Assembly: GCA_965235655.1 (NCBI GenBank)
Contig: CBDDYU010000001.1
Location: 248,001-312,000, forward strand
Origin: CBDDYU01 sp965235655
GTDB lineage: Bacteria; Pseudomonadota; Alphaproteobacteria; Pelagibacterales; Pelagibacteraceae
Length of the DNA: 64,000 nt
Direction: 5' to 3'
Positions 18,051-30,400 of the stretch are shown piece by piece; positions within the stretch are counted from its first letter, which is position 1, and each line of letters begins with the position of its first letter. The position numbers and the translations under genes were made by a program. The notes under the pieces were generated by a model. The model made no database searches, had not been told where the DNA came from, and saw nothing but the letters and a program-made list of their open reading frames with translations.

Positions 18051-19553
18051 ATGAATTTTCCGATTTTATCAATAATTATTTTTTTACCATTGGTAGGCGT
18101 ACTTTTTATTTTATTGAATAGCGGAGATGAAATAAAAGTTAAAAAAACTAGCTTTAGAGTTTCTCTACTAACATCATTGCTTGTTTTTATAATGTCACTT
18201 TTTTTGTGGTTACAATTTGATAACACAACAAAAGATTTTCAATTTGTTGAAAATAAAAAATGGATTGTAGACTTTATTAATTATAGGGTCGGTGTCGACG
18301 GTATCTCAATTCTATTTGTTGTTTTAACTGCTTTTATAACTCCAATTTGTATTGTTGCCACTTACAATAGCGTAACAAATAGAACAAAAGATTTTTTTAT
18401 TGCTTTGCTGGTCATGGAAACAATGATGCTAGGTGTTTTTTGTTCTTTAGATTTATTTATTTTTTATTTATTTTTTGAGGCAGGCTTAATTCCAATGTTT
18501 TTAATCGTTGGGATTTGGGGTGGTATAAGAAGAGTTTATGCAGCCTTTAAGTTTTTCTTGTACACGCTTTTTGGTTCTGTGTTTATGCTTGTTGCAATTA
18601 TTTTTATATATTTAGAAACCGGCACTACTGATATTCAAACAATTTTATCTTTTAATATTGATCAAAAATATCAATATTGGTTATGGCTTGGTTTTTTTGC
18701 TTCTTTTGCAGTTAAAACTCCCATGTGGCCTGTACATACTTGGTTACCAGACGCACACGTTGAAGCACCAACTTCTGGTTCAGTTATTCTTGCAGCAATT
18801 TTATTAAAAATGGCTGGATATGGTTTTATTAGATTTTCATTAGGATTTTTTCCAATTGCATCAGCTTATTTTGCCCCTCTTATTTTTGCTTTGAGCATTG
18901 TTGCCGTAATTTACACTTCCTTAGTTGCATTGATGCAAAAAGATATGAAAAAATTAATTGCTTATTCGTCTGTAGCTCATATGGGTTTTGTTACTATTGG
19001 TATTTTTGCTTTTAATTCACAAGGAATAGAAGGAAGTATATTCCAAATGATTAGCCATGGAATTGTGTCTGCAGCATTATTTTTATGCGTAGGAGTTGTT
19101 TACGACCGAATGCATACCAGAGAAATTTCAGAATATGGTGGAGTGGTTAATACGATGCCAAGATATTCAGTTATTTTTTTAGTATTTATTCTTGCAGGCT
19201 TAGGTCTTCCCGGAACAAGTGGATTTGTTGGAGAGTTTTTGGTTTTGATAGGTGCTTTTAAAGCAAATTATTTAGTTGCTTTTTTTGCTGCTACAGGAGT
19301 CGTATTATCAGCATGCTATAGTTTGTGGCTTTATAGAAGAGTAATATTTGGTGCCGTCGCAAATGATAATGTAAAATTATTGAAAGAAATAAACAAAACT
19401 GAATTAGCGACACTTTTGCCTTTAGTTTTTTTAACTATTTTACTTGGCGTTTTTCCAAATATTATTTTAGATACAATCTCAGTCAGTGTGGAGAATGTTA
19501 TTTCTGTCTATAATGAAAAATTACTAATCTTAAAACAGGCCTCTATTAAATAA
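18051..19553 (+). CDS. nuoM: NADH-quinone oxidoreductase subunit M
   Basis: NuoM (ND4, 500 aa) is the middle antiporter-like pump subunit. Conserved features are FFEAGLIPMFLIVGIWGG near residue 145, with the Glu of the proton channel, and VHTWLPDAHVEAPTSGSVIL near residue 230. About fourteen membrane segments and normal length. Single copy, tightly packed between nuoL and nuoN, so subunit stoichiometry from this operon would favour C-K over L-N if the duplication is real. Confidence 0.98.
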   Translation: MNFPILSIIIFLPLVGVLFILLNSGDEIKVKKTSFRVSLLTSLLVFIMSLFLWLQFDNTTKDFQFVENKKWIVDFINYRVGVDGISILFVVLTAFITPICIVATYNSVTNRTKDFFIALLVMETMMLGVFCSLDLFIFYLFFEAGLIPMFLIVGIWGGIRRVYAAFKFFLYTLFGSVFMLVAIIFIYLETGTTDIQTILSFNIDQKYQYWLWLGFFASFAVKTPMWPVHTWLPDAHVEAPTSGSVILAAILLKMAGYGFIRFSLGFFPIASAYFAPLIFALSIVAVIYTSLVALMQKDMKKLIAYSSVAHMGFVTIGIFAFNSQGIEGSIFQMISHGIVSAALFLCVGVVYDRMHTREISEYGGVVNTMPRYSVIFLVFILAGLGLPGTSGFVGEFLVLIGAFKANYLVAFFAATGVVLSACYSLWLYRRVIFGAVANDNVKLLKEINKTELATLLPLVFLTILLGVFPNIILDTISVSVENVISVYNEKLLILKQASIK

Positions 19554-20972
19554 ATGGAAAACTTAAATTTAATTTATCCTGAAATTTTTTTATCTCTACT
19601 TACTATAGGTTTATTAATGCTGGGTGTTTTTAAGAAAAATAGTTTTAATCTAATAATAAGATTTTCAAGCATAGGCCTATTATTACTTATACCTGTTGTT
19701 TATATTAACAATGACATAAGTAACGAATTATTTTCACAAAATTATCTAGTAGATTCTTTTTCTATATTTATGAAAATTCTTATTTTGGGTAGTAGCGCGA
19801 TAGCTTTGTTTTTTACAAATGAATATATAAAAAATAGTTCTATTAACCAATTTGAGTATCCTATTTTAGTTTTAACATCTATTTTAGGAATGTTTGTAAT
19901 GGTGAGTTCTAATAATCTTATGGGATTATATTTGGGAATTGAATTGCAATCTTTATCTTTGTACGTTCTTGCTTCTCTGAATAGAGACTCTATCAAATCT
20001 ACGGAAGCAGGTGTGAAATACTTTGTGCTTGGAGCGCTTTCTTCTGGGCTGTTATTGTATGGCTGTTCTTTAATTTATGGTTTTACAGGATCAACCAACT
20101 ACTACATTATTGCTAAATCTTTTGATGCAAATAATTTAGCTCTTCTGTTTGGACTTGTTTTTATTTTAGTAGGTCTGGCATTTAAAATTTCAGCAGTACC
20201 TTTCCATATGTGGACACCAGATGTATATGAGGGTTCCCCAACTTCTGTAACTGCTTTTTTTGCATTAGCGCCAAAAGTTGCCGGTATGGCTGCAATAATA
20301 AGAATTTTATATGTTCCTTTTGGAAATATTATAATTGAATGGCAAACAATTTTAATTTTTATTTCAGTTGCATCTATGATTTTAGGTGCTGTCGCTGCAA
20401 TTGGACAAAGCAATATTAAAAGACTTATGGCTTATAGCGGCATTAGCCACATGGGATATGCGCTAGCCGGTTTAGTGACTGGAACAAAAGATGGTGTGGC
20501 TTCAACAATTTTATATGTTTTGATTTATGTTGTGATGAGTATTGGCTCATTTGTTTGTATTTTAGTAATGAAGAGAAAAAATATTTATTTAGAAAATATT
20601 CGAGATTTATCTGGTCTATCTAAAAATCATCCACTGGTTGCCTTGTCCTTTGTGGTAATTTTATTTTCACTAGCAGGAATTCCTCCTCTAGCAGGCTTTT
20701 TTGCTAAATTTTATATTTTTATGGCCGTAGTTAAAGTTGAATTTTATACTTTAGCAGTGATTGGATTGGTTACCTCTGTTATTTCAGCATTTTATTACTT
20801 GAGAATTATTAAAATTATATATTTTGATCCAAGCCAAGAAAAATTTGATCCAATAAGTAGCAATGGAATTAAATTTTCATTAGCATTTTCAACTTTAATA
20901 ATATTATTTTATTTTTTAAATCCTTCAATTTTTACTTTTTTTACGAATATTGCTACAGCTGCAATAAAATAA
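19554..20972 (+). CDS. nuoN: NADH-quinone oxidoreductase subunit N
   Basis: NuoN (ND2, 472 aa), the third antiporter-like proton-pumping subunit and last gene of the operon. LGIELQSLSLYVLASLNRDS and FHMWTPDVYEGSPTSVTAFF are recognisable motifs, and about fourteen hydrophobic segments are present. The start codon directly follows the nuoM stop. birA begins 6 bases downstream, as in other alphaproteobacteria, so the operon may read through into birA, coaX and rnj. Confidence 0.98.
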   Translation: MENLNLIYPEIFLSLLTIGLLMLGVFKKNSFNLIIRFSSIGLLLLIPVVYINNDISNELFSQNYLVDSFSIFMKILILGSSAIALFFTNEYIKNSSINQFEYPILVLTSILGMFVMVSSNNLMGLYLGIELQSLSLYVLASLNRDSIKSTEAGVKYFVLGALSSGLLLYGCSLIYGFTGSTNYYIIAKSFDANNLALLFGLVFILVGLAFKISAVPFHMWTPDVYEGSPTSVTAFFALAPKVAGMAAIIRILYVPFGNIIIEWQTILIFISVASMILGAVAAIGQSNIKRLMAYSGISHMGYALAGLVTGTKDGVASTILYVLIYVVMSIGSFVCILVMKRKNIYLENIRDLSGLSKNHPLVALSFVVILFSLAGIPPLAGFFAKFYIFMAVVKVEFYTLAVIGLVTSVISAFYYLRIIKIIYFDPSQEKFDPISSNGIKFSLAFSTLIILFYFLNPSIFTFFTNIATAAIK

Positions 20973-20978
20973 AGTTTT

Positions 20979-21507
20979 ATGCATCCAGCTATTTTTTATT
21001 TTAATGAAGTAGATAGCACTAATAATGAAGCAAAAAAATTAATTGAAGAAGCAAAATATTAAATATGGATTGGTAGTTAGTAAATTATCAATCTAAAGGC
21101 AGGGGTAGATTTGGAAATAAATGGATTTCTCAAAGAGGAAATTTTTTTAGTTCATTTTTTTTTCCTGTAAATAATTATTCTCAAGTTTCACAGATTCAGT
21201 TTGAAGCTTTAAAATTAGTCATTAATGTTTTCTCAAAATATATTAATGAAAAATAAATTAGTTATAAAATATCCAAATGATATTCTTATAAAACAAAAAA
21301 AAATATCAGGTATTCTCGTAGAGAGTTTTAAATTTAAAAAAAAAATTTATGTTATCCTTGGCATTGGAATTAATCTTAATTAAAAACCCTAGTCTCAAAA
21401 CTTACAAAACCACTAGTATTTATAAAGAAATAGGAAAAAAAATTGATTTTTTTGATTTTTCTGAAATTATTTATAAAGAAATGAAAGTTATATTTAAATG
21501 TTTTTAA
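20979..21507 (+). CDS. birA: Biotin--[acetyl-CoA-carboxylase] ligase, frame broken four times
   Basis: Biotin protein ligase attaches biotin to the acetyl-CoA carboxylase carrier protein. The pieces read in order YFNEVDSTNNEAKKLIEEAK, then SKGRGRFGNKWISQRGN (biotinyl-AMP loop), then KYPNDILIKQKKISGILVE (the KWPND-type active-site block with the catalytic Lys), then GIGINLN. Each join needs removal of one extra base, near 21060, 21085, 21254 and 21380. The length of about 175 codons fits a catalytic domain without the DNA-binding or full C-terminal domain. It overlaps the start of coaX. Position between nuoN and coaX is the usual alphaproteobacterial one. I regard the breaks as sequence errors. 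Confidence 0.85.
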
Positions 21508-22237
21508 TTGGTGACCTTGGGAATACTCATTCTAAATTTACATTATGTAATTTAAATTCTAAAAAAATTAAAAACTACAAGTCTTTTAACACTAAGCAAT
21601 ATTTTAACAAATCAAAAATTTAATTAAATTTTATATTAAGAACATAAATATTAAGTATGTAGTTGTAACTTCAGTTGTTCCTAATGTGTCAAATAAACTT
21701 AAAGTTTTTTTGCAAAGAAAAAAAATATCCGGTTGTTATGAAATACTAGATAAAGTTTTTAAAAAACCTATTAAGTTAAAAGTTACAAAACCAAACCAGG
21801 TAGGTTCAGATAGAATTGCTAATTCAATAGCTGCATACGCTCTTTACAAAACTAATTGTATTATTGTTGATTTTGGAACTGCCACTACTTTTGATATTTT
21901 GTCTAAAAAAGGTTTTTATCTCGGTGGCCTGATTACGCCAGGAATAAAATTAACTTTAAAAACATTAAATCAATTTACTGAAAAATTACCTTTAATTAGT
22001 TTAAAGAAAACAAATCAAGTTATAGGCAAAGATACTATCTCAGCTATCAATTCTGGAATTTATTGGGGTTATATTGGTATGATTAATCAAATAATTAATA
22101 AAATCATATCAACCACTAAAAAAAAATATAAAGTGATTCTCACAGGTGGATTATCTACTATTTTTTCAAATTCTTTAGTTCATAAAGCATCTATTAATAA
22201 AAATATAACTCTTACAGGGTGTGTTGGAATTAATTAA
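21498..22237 (+). CDS. coaX: Type III pantothenate kinase, one frameshift
   Basis: CoaX phosphorylates pantothenate in the first step of CoA synthesis. The N-terminus MFLIGDLGNTHSKF is the phosphate-1 motif of the acetate/sugar-kinase fold. After a one-base loss in an A-run near 21613-21620, the frame continues through TSVVPNVSNKL, the QVGSDRIANSIAA block, VDFGTATTFDIL, GGLITPGIKLT and ILTGGLSTIF. The start at 21498 overlaps the end of birA by 10 bases. Total length of about 247 codons is normal. Upstream of 21686 the second frame is open back to the break, supporting one gene. Confidence 0.88.
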
Positions 22238-22261
22238 TTTTAATAAACATTTATTTAAATA

Positions 22262-23933
22262 ATGAAAAATAATAACGAATTAATCTTTTGCCCATTAGGT
22301 GGTTCTGGTGAAATTGGTATGAATATGAACCTATATGGTTATGGTGAAAAAAATAATCATCAGTGGATAATTATCGATATTGGAGTTGGATTTGTTGATG
22401 ACTCTGTTCCATGGAGTAGATTTGATGGTTCCCGATCCTGATTTTATTCTACAAAGAAAAGATGATTTGCTTGGAATATTGCTTACTCATGCCCATGAAG
22501 ATCACATTGGAGCAATTGCACTTTTGTGGCCATCCTTAGAATGCCCAATATACGCAACTCCTTTTACTGCCACTTTAATAAAAGAAAAATTTAGAGAAAA
22601 AAAAATTAATATTGGAAGTCATTTAAAAATTATTGAATTAAATGGAAATGTTAAAATTGGTCCTTTTGATATCAACTATGTAACCTTAACACATTCAATT
22701 TTAGAACCAAACGCTCTACAGATAAAAACTCCTCATGGTACCTTATTGCATACAGGTGATTGGAAATGTGACACAGATCCATTAATTGGAAAACAGATGG
22801 ATGAGATTAAGCTTAAAGAGATTGGCAAGCAAGGCGTGTTAGCAATGATTTGTGATTCTACAAATATTTTTACTGAAGGTAGGTCAGGTTCAGAAAAAGA
22901 TGTTCGTGAAAGTATGCTTACTGTTTTTGAAAATATAAAAAAAAAAATTATTGTTACAACTTTTGCATCTAATGTAGCAAGAATGGAAACTGTTTTTAAA
23001 TGTGCAGAAAAAGTTGGAAGACATCTTTCGTTAGTTGGAAGGTCAATGCATAGAATTTATAATACTGCAAGAGAGTGTGGTTATTTGCAAAATATTAAGC
23101 CACCGCTTGATCCAAGAGATGCAAAAAAAATACCAAGAGATAAAATTGTTTATTTATGCACGGGAAGTCAAGGAGAGCCTTTGGGAGCAATGAACAGGAT
23201 AGTAAATCAAGAACATCCAGATGTTTATCTTAGATGAAGGAGATACGGTTATTTTTTCTTCTCGTATTATTCCAGGAAATGAAAAAAAACTTTTTAAAAT
23301 TCATAACCAGTTAGTAAAAAATAATATCAATGTTATATCAGAAGAGAATGCATTTATTCATGTCTCAGGACATCCTGGAAGAGATGAAATGAGGGATATG
23401 TATGATTGGATTAAACCCAAAATTTCAATACCAGTGCACGGAGAGCATCAGACACATGAAAGAGCATTATGACTTTGCAACGTCTTTAGGTGTTCCCCAG
23501 CCAATGTTAATTGAAAACGGTGATATGATTAGAATTGCTCCCGGTGAACCAAAAGTTATTGATAAAGTTCATAACGGTAAATTATATGTTGATGGTAATA
23601 GAGTTATTGATGACCAGTCTAGATTTTTAAAAGACAGAAAAAATATTGCTCATAATGGTTTGATGGATGTAACTTTAATCATATCTAAAAAAGGTAATTT
23701 AGATAGAAATCCAATTATTAATATTAGAGGGTCTGCCATTTAATGACGAAGAATTAGATGAGTGTTTTTATGAGATGGAGGACGAAATTTTAAAAACTAG
23801 CAAAGCTTACTCCTTAAATAATAAAAAACATGAAAAAAATCTGATTGATGCTCTCAAGTCTAATTTGAAAAAAATAATTTATAGCAAGACCAGAAAAAGA
23901 CCTTACACAAACATCACATTAATAAGAGTATAA
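22262..23933 (+). CDS. rnj: Ribonuclease J, frame broken four times
   Basis: RNase J is a metallo-beta-lactamase/beta-CASP exo- and endoribonuclease involved in rRNA and mRNA processing. The order of motifs is PLGGSGEIGMNMNLY at the N-terminus, LTHAHEDHIGAI (zinc ligands), HTGDWKCD, CDSTN, the beta-CASP VTTFASNVARM, CTGSQGEP, then SGHPGRDEM and PVHGEHRHMKEH. Extra bases at about 22411, 23231, 23449 and 23730 break the frame; removing them yields one continuous protein of about 556 aa. The C-terminal end IYSKTRKRPYT is typical. Many alphaproteobacteria carry it here, downstream of coaX. Confidence 0.92.
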
Positions 23934-23938
23934 TAAGC

Positions 23939-24197
23939 ATGTCTTTAATGGGAAGTTTGGTAATTTTTGTAATTTTATGGATGGTTATTTTTTTTATGAT
24001 TCTTCCATTAAAAATCAAAAGTCAATTAGAGCAGCAATCTATTACACCAGGAACGGATCCGGGGGCTCCTTCTAATCCTCAAATGTATAGAAAATTTATT
24101 ATTACTACTGCTCATCTCTGTATTTATATTTGCGATTATTTATCTTTTGTCATATTTTGAAATTATAAATTTAAGAGAATTCTTTTCAAAATTATGA
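23939..24197 (+). CDS. DUF1467 family small membrane protein, one frameshift
   Basis: A small inner-membrane protein of about 85 aa with two hydrophobic segments separated by a short loop. MGSLVIFVILWMVIFFMILP and the following PLKIKSQ with a PGAPSNP turn match the DUF1467 family that sits between rnj and proS in alphaproteobacteria. An extra base near 24107 diverts the second half; in the restored frame it reads LISVFIFAIIYLLSYFEI and ends REFFSKL before TGA, overlapping the proS start by 4 bases. Function is unknown. Confidence 0.75.
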
Positions 24198-25524
24198 AAT
24201 TATCAGAATTATTCCTGCCAATAGTAAAAGATATTCCTACTGATGCAAAAATAAAGTCACATCAATTGATGATCCGATCTGGGATGATTAGGCAGTCAGC
24301 AGCAGGAATTTATTCTTGGCTACCATTGGGTTTTAGAGTGTTAAAAAAAATAGAACAAATTGTTAGAGAAGAGCAGGACTTTGCTGGTGCACAAGAGATG
24401 CTTGATGCCAACAATTCAATCTGCAGATTTATGGAAAGAAAGTGGTAGATATGATGGCTATGGTCTTGAAATGCTTACGTATTAAAGACAGGCAAGATAG
24501 AGAGTTATTATATGGACCAACTAATGAAGAACTTATTACTCAAATTTTTAGAGATAATATAAAATCTTACAAATCACTTCCATTAATTCTTTATCATATA
24601 CAATGGAAATTTAGAGATGAAATTAGACCAAGATTTGGAATTATGAGATGTAGAGAATTTTTGATGAAAGATAGTTACTCATTTGATTTGACCAAGGAAG
24701 ATTCCAATCACTCTTACAATAAAATGTTTTATGCTTATTTACGAACGTTTGAAAGACTTGAGTTAAAAGCACTTCCCATGGTAGCTGATACTGGACCTAT
24801 TGGAGGAGATCTTTCTCATGAATTTATAATTTTGGCTGAAACAGGTGAAAGTCAAATTTATACCAATAAAAAATTATTAGATTTAAAAATTAGTGATTTT
24901 ACAAATGAGAAAGAGAGCTTGAAAGTCAATGGTGGATACCTATGCAAGTTTTTATTCTGCAACCGACGAAAAATTTGATCAATCAGAATTTGACAAACAA
25001 GTTAAAAAAGAAGACCAATTAATTACAAGAGGTATAGAAGTTGGTCATATTTTTCATTTTGGAGACAAATATTCTAAACCTATGAATGCAATGGTTAATT
25101 CTAGCAGTGGAGCTAATACCACAGTTCAAATGGGTTCTTACGGTATAGGTGTATCTAGATTGGTAGGTGCAATCATTGAAGCAAATTATAACAATAATGT
25201 AATGAAATGGCCAAAGTCAGTAACTCCTTTTCAAGTAGCAATTATTAATTTAGGTAAAAAAAATGATGAAGTCATGCAAAGCAGAAAGCTGAAAAATTAT
25301 ATAATTTATTAAATGAAAAAAAAATTGAGGTATTACTCGATGATACAGACGAAAGTCCAGCAAGCAAGTTCAAGAATTTTGATTTGATAGGAATTCCTTA
25401 TCAGGTAATTATTGGCTCTAAACAATCTGACAATGAATATGAATTTAAAGAAATTACAGGAGACAAGATTAATCTTTCATTAGATGATTTGGTAAAAACA
25501 ATAGAAAAAATATATATAAATTGA
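24194..25524 (+). CDS. proS: Prolyl-tRNA synthetase, frame broken four times
   Basis: ProS charges tRNA-Pro. About 443 codons fit the short alphaproteobacterial type that lacks the inserted editing domain. Class II motifs appear in order: RSGMIRQSAAGIYSWLPLG (motif 1), GPTNEELITQIF with KFRDEIRPRFGIMRCREFLM (motif 2), and GSYGIGVSRLVGAI (motif 3), then an anticodon-binding domain with VEVLLDD-like and GIPYQVIIGSK blocks. Extra bases near 24404, 24477 and 24924, and a lost A near 25280, split it; correcting them gives one protein ending KIYIN. An essential gene, so the breaks are very unlikely to be biological. Confidence 0.92.
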
Positions 25525-26764
25525 TTAGTCCAGCAGAGTTTTTAATTATCAAAAGATACCTTAAGCCTAAAAGAAAAGAGGGTAGTTTTAAAAGTAATTT
25601 CTATTTTTTCATTTTTAGGTATTGGACTGGGTGTTGCTACTTTAATTATTGTAATGTCAGTAATGAATGGTTTTCGATCAGAATTAATTAATAAGCTGTT
25701 ATTGTTTCAACCTCATATTTCTGTTTATCAATTTTCAGATTTTGACCTTACCAAAGATAAAATTACTGAACTTTTAAAAATACAAAATATTAAAAGTAAA
25801 AAAGTAAATTTAACATATTCCATTCAAAGCTTGGTTATTACAAATAATGCTAATAAAGGAGTTGTTTTAAGAGGATTAAATAAAAAAGATTTTTTAAATG
25901 ATCGAATTGATTAATAAAAAAATTATAGATGGTAATATTAGCAAATTTGGAAACAATTATATTTCAATTGGATCTAATTTAGCTGAGCAATTGGGTGTTT
26001 GGGTTGATAAGGAAATTACAATTCTTATCTAGCAAGAAAGAAAGTACACCTCTTGGAAATCTTACCAGAACAATATACTTTTAAAATAGGATCTGTTTAT
26101 AAAAGTGGAATTTATGAGTTTGATAATAATTATATAATTTTTGATGTTTCTACCTCACAAGATTTTCTCTCAGGATATGCTAAAGATAAAAATATTGAAA
26201 TAAGATTAGAAAATCCTGATCTGGCTGAGAAAGTAAAAAATATTTTATCTAATCAAGCTTTCCAAGTTTTCTCCTGGATTGATAATAATAAATCTTTCTA
26301 TGATGCCTTGTTAGTTGAAAGAAATGTTATGTTTATAATTTTAACTTTAATCATTATAGTGGCATCCTTTAATATTATTTCCGGTTTAACTATTTTGGTT
26401 AAAAATAAAACTAAAGAAGTGGCAATTTTAAAAACTCTTGGTTTTTCAAGCTATTCAATTAATAAAATTTTTTTTATTACTGGTTCCACAATAGGAGTCT
26501 GCCGGAACTGATATTTGGTGTTTTGCTTGGAGTTCTTTTTTCTTATTATATAGAAAATATAAGATTATTTTTAAGTTCTGCTTTTAATATTGAAATTTTT
26601 CCAGCTGAAATTTATTTTTTAAGCCAAATGCCATCCGAGATACATTGGCCTACAATAATTTGTAATATCCATTAGTTTCTCTACTTATCACTTTTTTAGC
26701 TTCTATTTTTCCTTCAATTAAAGCCTCAAAAGTTAATCCAATAGAATCTTTAAAATATGAATAA
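25521..26764 (+). CDS. lolC: Lipoprotein-releasing system permease LolC/LolE, frame broken several times
   Basis: Inner-membrane subunit of the LolCDE exporter that releases lipoproteins to the periplasmic chaperone. The N-terminus SPAEFLIIKRYLKPKRKEG leads into a first membrane helix GIGLGVATLIIVMSVMNGFR. A periplasmic domain follows, then FNIISGLTILVKNKTKEVAILKTLG and two more helices ending in FPSIKASKVNPIESLKYE. The probable start is TTG at 25521, overlapping the proS stop. Single-base shifts lie near 25584, 25909, 26028, 26058, 26500-26510 and 26665. Only one permease gene is present, so it may form a homodimer (LolCE/LolF type), as in other alphaproteobacteria. Confidence 0.85.
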
Positions 26765-27443
26765 ATCTTTTTTATCTCATCCAAAAACTAAGTAAGAGTT
26801 TTAAAGATGGAAATGAAAAAATTTCAGTTTTAAAAAATATAAATTTAAGTTTTGAGGATAATAAAATTGTTAGTCTTACAGGACCATCAGGATCAGGAAA
26901 AAGTACACTGCTTCATTTGCTTGGCATTATTAGATAATCCGGATTCTGGTAAAATTATTTTTAACAATAAAGATTTAGTAAAATCTGAACGATGAAGAAA
27001 AAACAGACTTTAAGAAAAAATGATATAGCTATAGTTTATCAAAATAATAATTTAATTTCTGATTTAAGTGCTATTGAAAATATTGCTTTAGCTTATTTAA
27101 ATAAAAGTAAAGACAAAAATAAATCTTATTTATTAGCAGAAAAGCTATTAAAAGAATTTGGCTTAGCCAATAGAATGAATCATTATCCTTATCAAATGTC
27201 AGGAGGAGAGCAGCAACGTGTAGCTATTGCACGAGCAATAATTAATGATCCAAAATTATTATTTGCCGACGAGCCAACTGGAAATTTAGATCATAAAAAT
27301 ACACAATATGATTTTAAATTATTTGTTTAAATTAAAAAAAAATAACAGACTTATAATTATTGCAACTCACAATAGAGATTTAGCTCAAAAAACAGATTTA
27401 AGATTAACTTTATCTAGACGGTAATGTTATCAATAAATCTTAA
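26757..27443 (+). CDS. lolD: Lipoprotein-releasing system ATP-binding protein LolD, frame broken several times
   Basis: ABC ATPase partner of LolC/E. The Walker A motif GPSGSGKSTLLHLLG, the Q-loop IVYQNNNLISDLSAIEN, the signature QMSGGEQQRVAIARAI and Walker B KLLFADEPTGNLD are all visible, followed by the switch His in IIIATHNRDLA. Shifts lie near 26785, 26930, 26987, 27014, 27305 and 27413. With them corrected the product is about 228 aa, the normal size. Start overlaps the lolC stop, and the TAA overlaps the dnaE ATG. Confidence 0.88.
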
Positions 27444-30400
27444 TGAATCCAAAAAATAACTTCAATCATATAAAAATTCACACTCAATATTCAATTTGTG
27501 AAGGTGCATTAAAAATTAGTGAATTAAGTGAATTTTGTAAGGAAAAAAAAATTGCAGCAGTAGGTATATCAGATTCATTTAAATTTGTGTGGTGCCTTAG
27601 AGTTTTCCCAAGAAATAGCTAAAATCTGGAACGCAGCCTATTATAGGAACTCAAATTAATTTTTCTTTTTCTCATAATAATTTAGAAAAAATTGGAAAAA
27701 TTTCTTTAATTGCAAAAAATTCTGTTGGTTATAAGAATCTTTTAAAACTTTCTTCCAACTCTTACTTATCTATTGAAAAAAATGAGGATCCGCATTGCAG
27801 CATTGAAAAGTTATTTCAATATTCTGATGGTTTAATCATTTTAATTGGTGGATCAAGATCATTAATTTCCTCTTTAATTTTAAGTGGAAATTCTTTAGAG
27901 GTTAATTTTTTACTTAAAAAAATAGCAGATGTTTTCAAAATTAATGCCTACGTTGAAATACAAAGACATAATGAAGAGCATGAGAAAAATTTAGAGTTAA
28001 AATTATTAGAATTAAGTCAAAAATTTACAATACCCTTAATTGCTACTCATGAAGTGTTTTATCTTAACTCAAGATATGCATGAAGCACATGATGCTTATG
28101 TTTGCGTTGGTCAAAAAACCTACGTAAATGATCCAAAACGTCTTAAATATTCTGATCAGCACTATTTAAAATCTCATGAGGAAATGGCAGTCTCTTATTT
28201 GCTGATTTACCAGAAGCCTTGGAAAATAATTATAATCTTAAATTAAGATGTAATTTTAGACCCTTAAGCAGCAAACCCATGCTACCAAATTTTAGCACTG
28301 AATTATCAAATGTAAACGATGAGTTAAAATCTGAGGCTGAAAAAGGACTGAAGGTAAAACTAAAAGATTTTGTTTTAAAAAATATTAGCTGACGAATGAT
28401 CAAGATAAAAAAAATTACAAAAGAATATGAGGATAGACTTAATTATGAAGTTTTAATGATATCCAAAATGAAATTTTCTGGATATTTTTTAATAGTTTCT
28501 GATTACATTAAATGGGCTAAAAACAATAATATTCCAGTAGGTCCGGGTAGAGGGTCTGGAGCAGGGTCCCTAGTTGCGTGGTGTTTGTCCATTACAGATT
28601 TAGATCCTATTAAATTTGGTTTAATTTTTGAAAGATTTTTAAATCCAGATAGAATTTCAATGCCAGATTTTGATATAGATTTTTGTCAAGAAGACAGAGA
28701 CCAAGTTATAAATTATGTGAAAGATAAATATGTAAATAAAGTTGCCCAAATTATTACTTTCGGAAAACTTCAAGCTCGTATGGCATTACGTGATATTGGA
28801 AGAGTAATAGGTCTTCCGTACGGTAGAGTTGATCAACTTTCAAAAATGATACCTTTTGATCCTTCAAGACCCTTGTCTTTAGCTGAGTCTGTTGCAATGG
28901 AACCGAGAATTCAAGAGGCACAAAAAGAAGATCCGGTAATAGACAAATTGGTTAAGCTTGCTCTTAAATTAGAGGGTTTGTATAGAAATATTGCAACTCA
29001 CGCAGCAGGAATAGTTATTGGTGATAAAGATTTAACTGAGATTGTTCCTTTATATAAAGATCATGATTCTAACATTCCAATTCCCGTAACACAATTTGAT
29101 ATGAAATGGTCTGAGGAAGCAGGATTAGTTAAATTTGATTTTCTGGGTCTTAAAACTCTTACGGTCATTAAAAAAACAATAGAGTTAATTAAAAAAAACA
29201 ATGAAAATTTAGAAATAGAAAAAATTCCATTAGATGACGTAAAAACTTTTGAGCTTTTAACTACCGGTGAAACTATGGGAATATTCCAATTAGAAAGTAC
29301 TGGTATGAGAGAGGTTTTAAAACAAATGAAACCAAATAAATTTGAAGATATTATTGCCTTGGTTGCTTTATATAGACCTGGTCCCATGCAAAATATTCCA
29401 ACTTACAATAACCGAAAACATGGAATTGAAACTCCAGAGTATCTTCATCCTAAAATAGAACACATTTTAAAAGAAACTTATGGAGTTATAATTTACCAAG
29501 AACAAGTGATGCAGATTGCTCAAGTTTTGTCAGGTTTTTCAGCGGGAAAAGCTGATATTTTAAGAAAAGCCATGGGTAAGAAAAAATCTGCAGAAATGGA
29601 AAAGCAGAAGAAAGATTTTATTGAGGGTGCAGTAAATAATGGCATAGCCAAAGATCAAGCTATTTATATATTTCAACTTGTTGAAAAATTTGCTCAGTAT
29701 GGATTTAATAAAAGTCATGCTGCAGCATATGCTCTAATTGCTTATCAAACTGCATATTTAAAAACTCATTATCCTTTGAGTTTTTTTGCTGCTTCTATGA
29801 GTATGGAGATGTCTAATACTGATAAACTAAATCAATATTACGAGGAGTTAAAAAGGCTTTCTATTAATATTTACCCACCTTGTATAAACAATTCATTTGC
29901 TGATTTTTTACCAAAAGAAAATACAATTTATTATGCTTTGTCAGCTATCAAGGCAGTTGGTTACGAAGCCATATCAAATGTGATTAATGAAAGAGAAACT
30001 AATGGTAAATTTTTATCATTAGAAGATTTTATAAGAAGGGTTAACAGTAAAGATATAAATAAATTACAACTTAGAAGGTCTTGTAAAAGCAGGAGCTTTT
30101 GATTGTTTAGATAAAAATCGGGCAAAATTATTTGAAAATGTTCCTGAAATTATTAAACAAGCAAAAAATTTTGATGAAATTGATGAATTAAATCAAATTA
30201 ATTTATTTGATACTTCAACAAATCAAGAATTTAAAATAAGTTTTTCTTCATTAAATGATTGGGATCAATCTGAAAAAATTAAGAGAGAGTTTGAGTCAAT
30301 AGGATTTTTTGTAAGTGATCATCCTCTTAAAAATTTTAGGCAAACACTAGAAAGTTATAATGTTAAAAATTACCAAAGCTTTATAGAAGATGTTGATTTG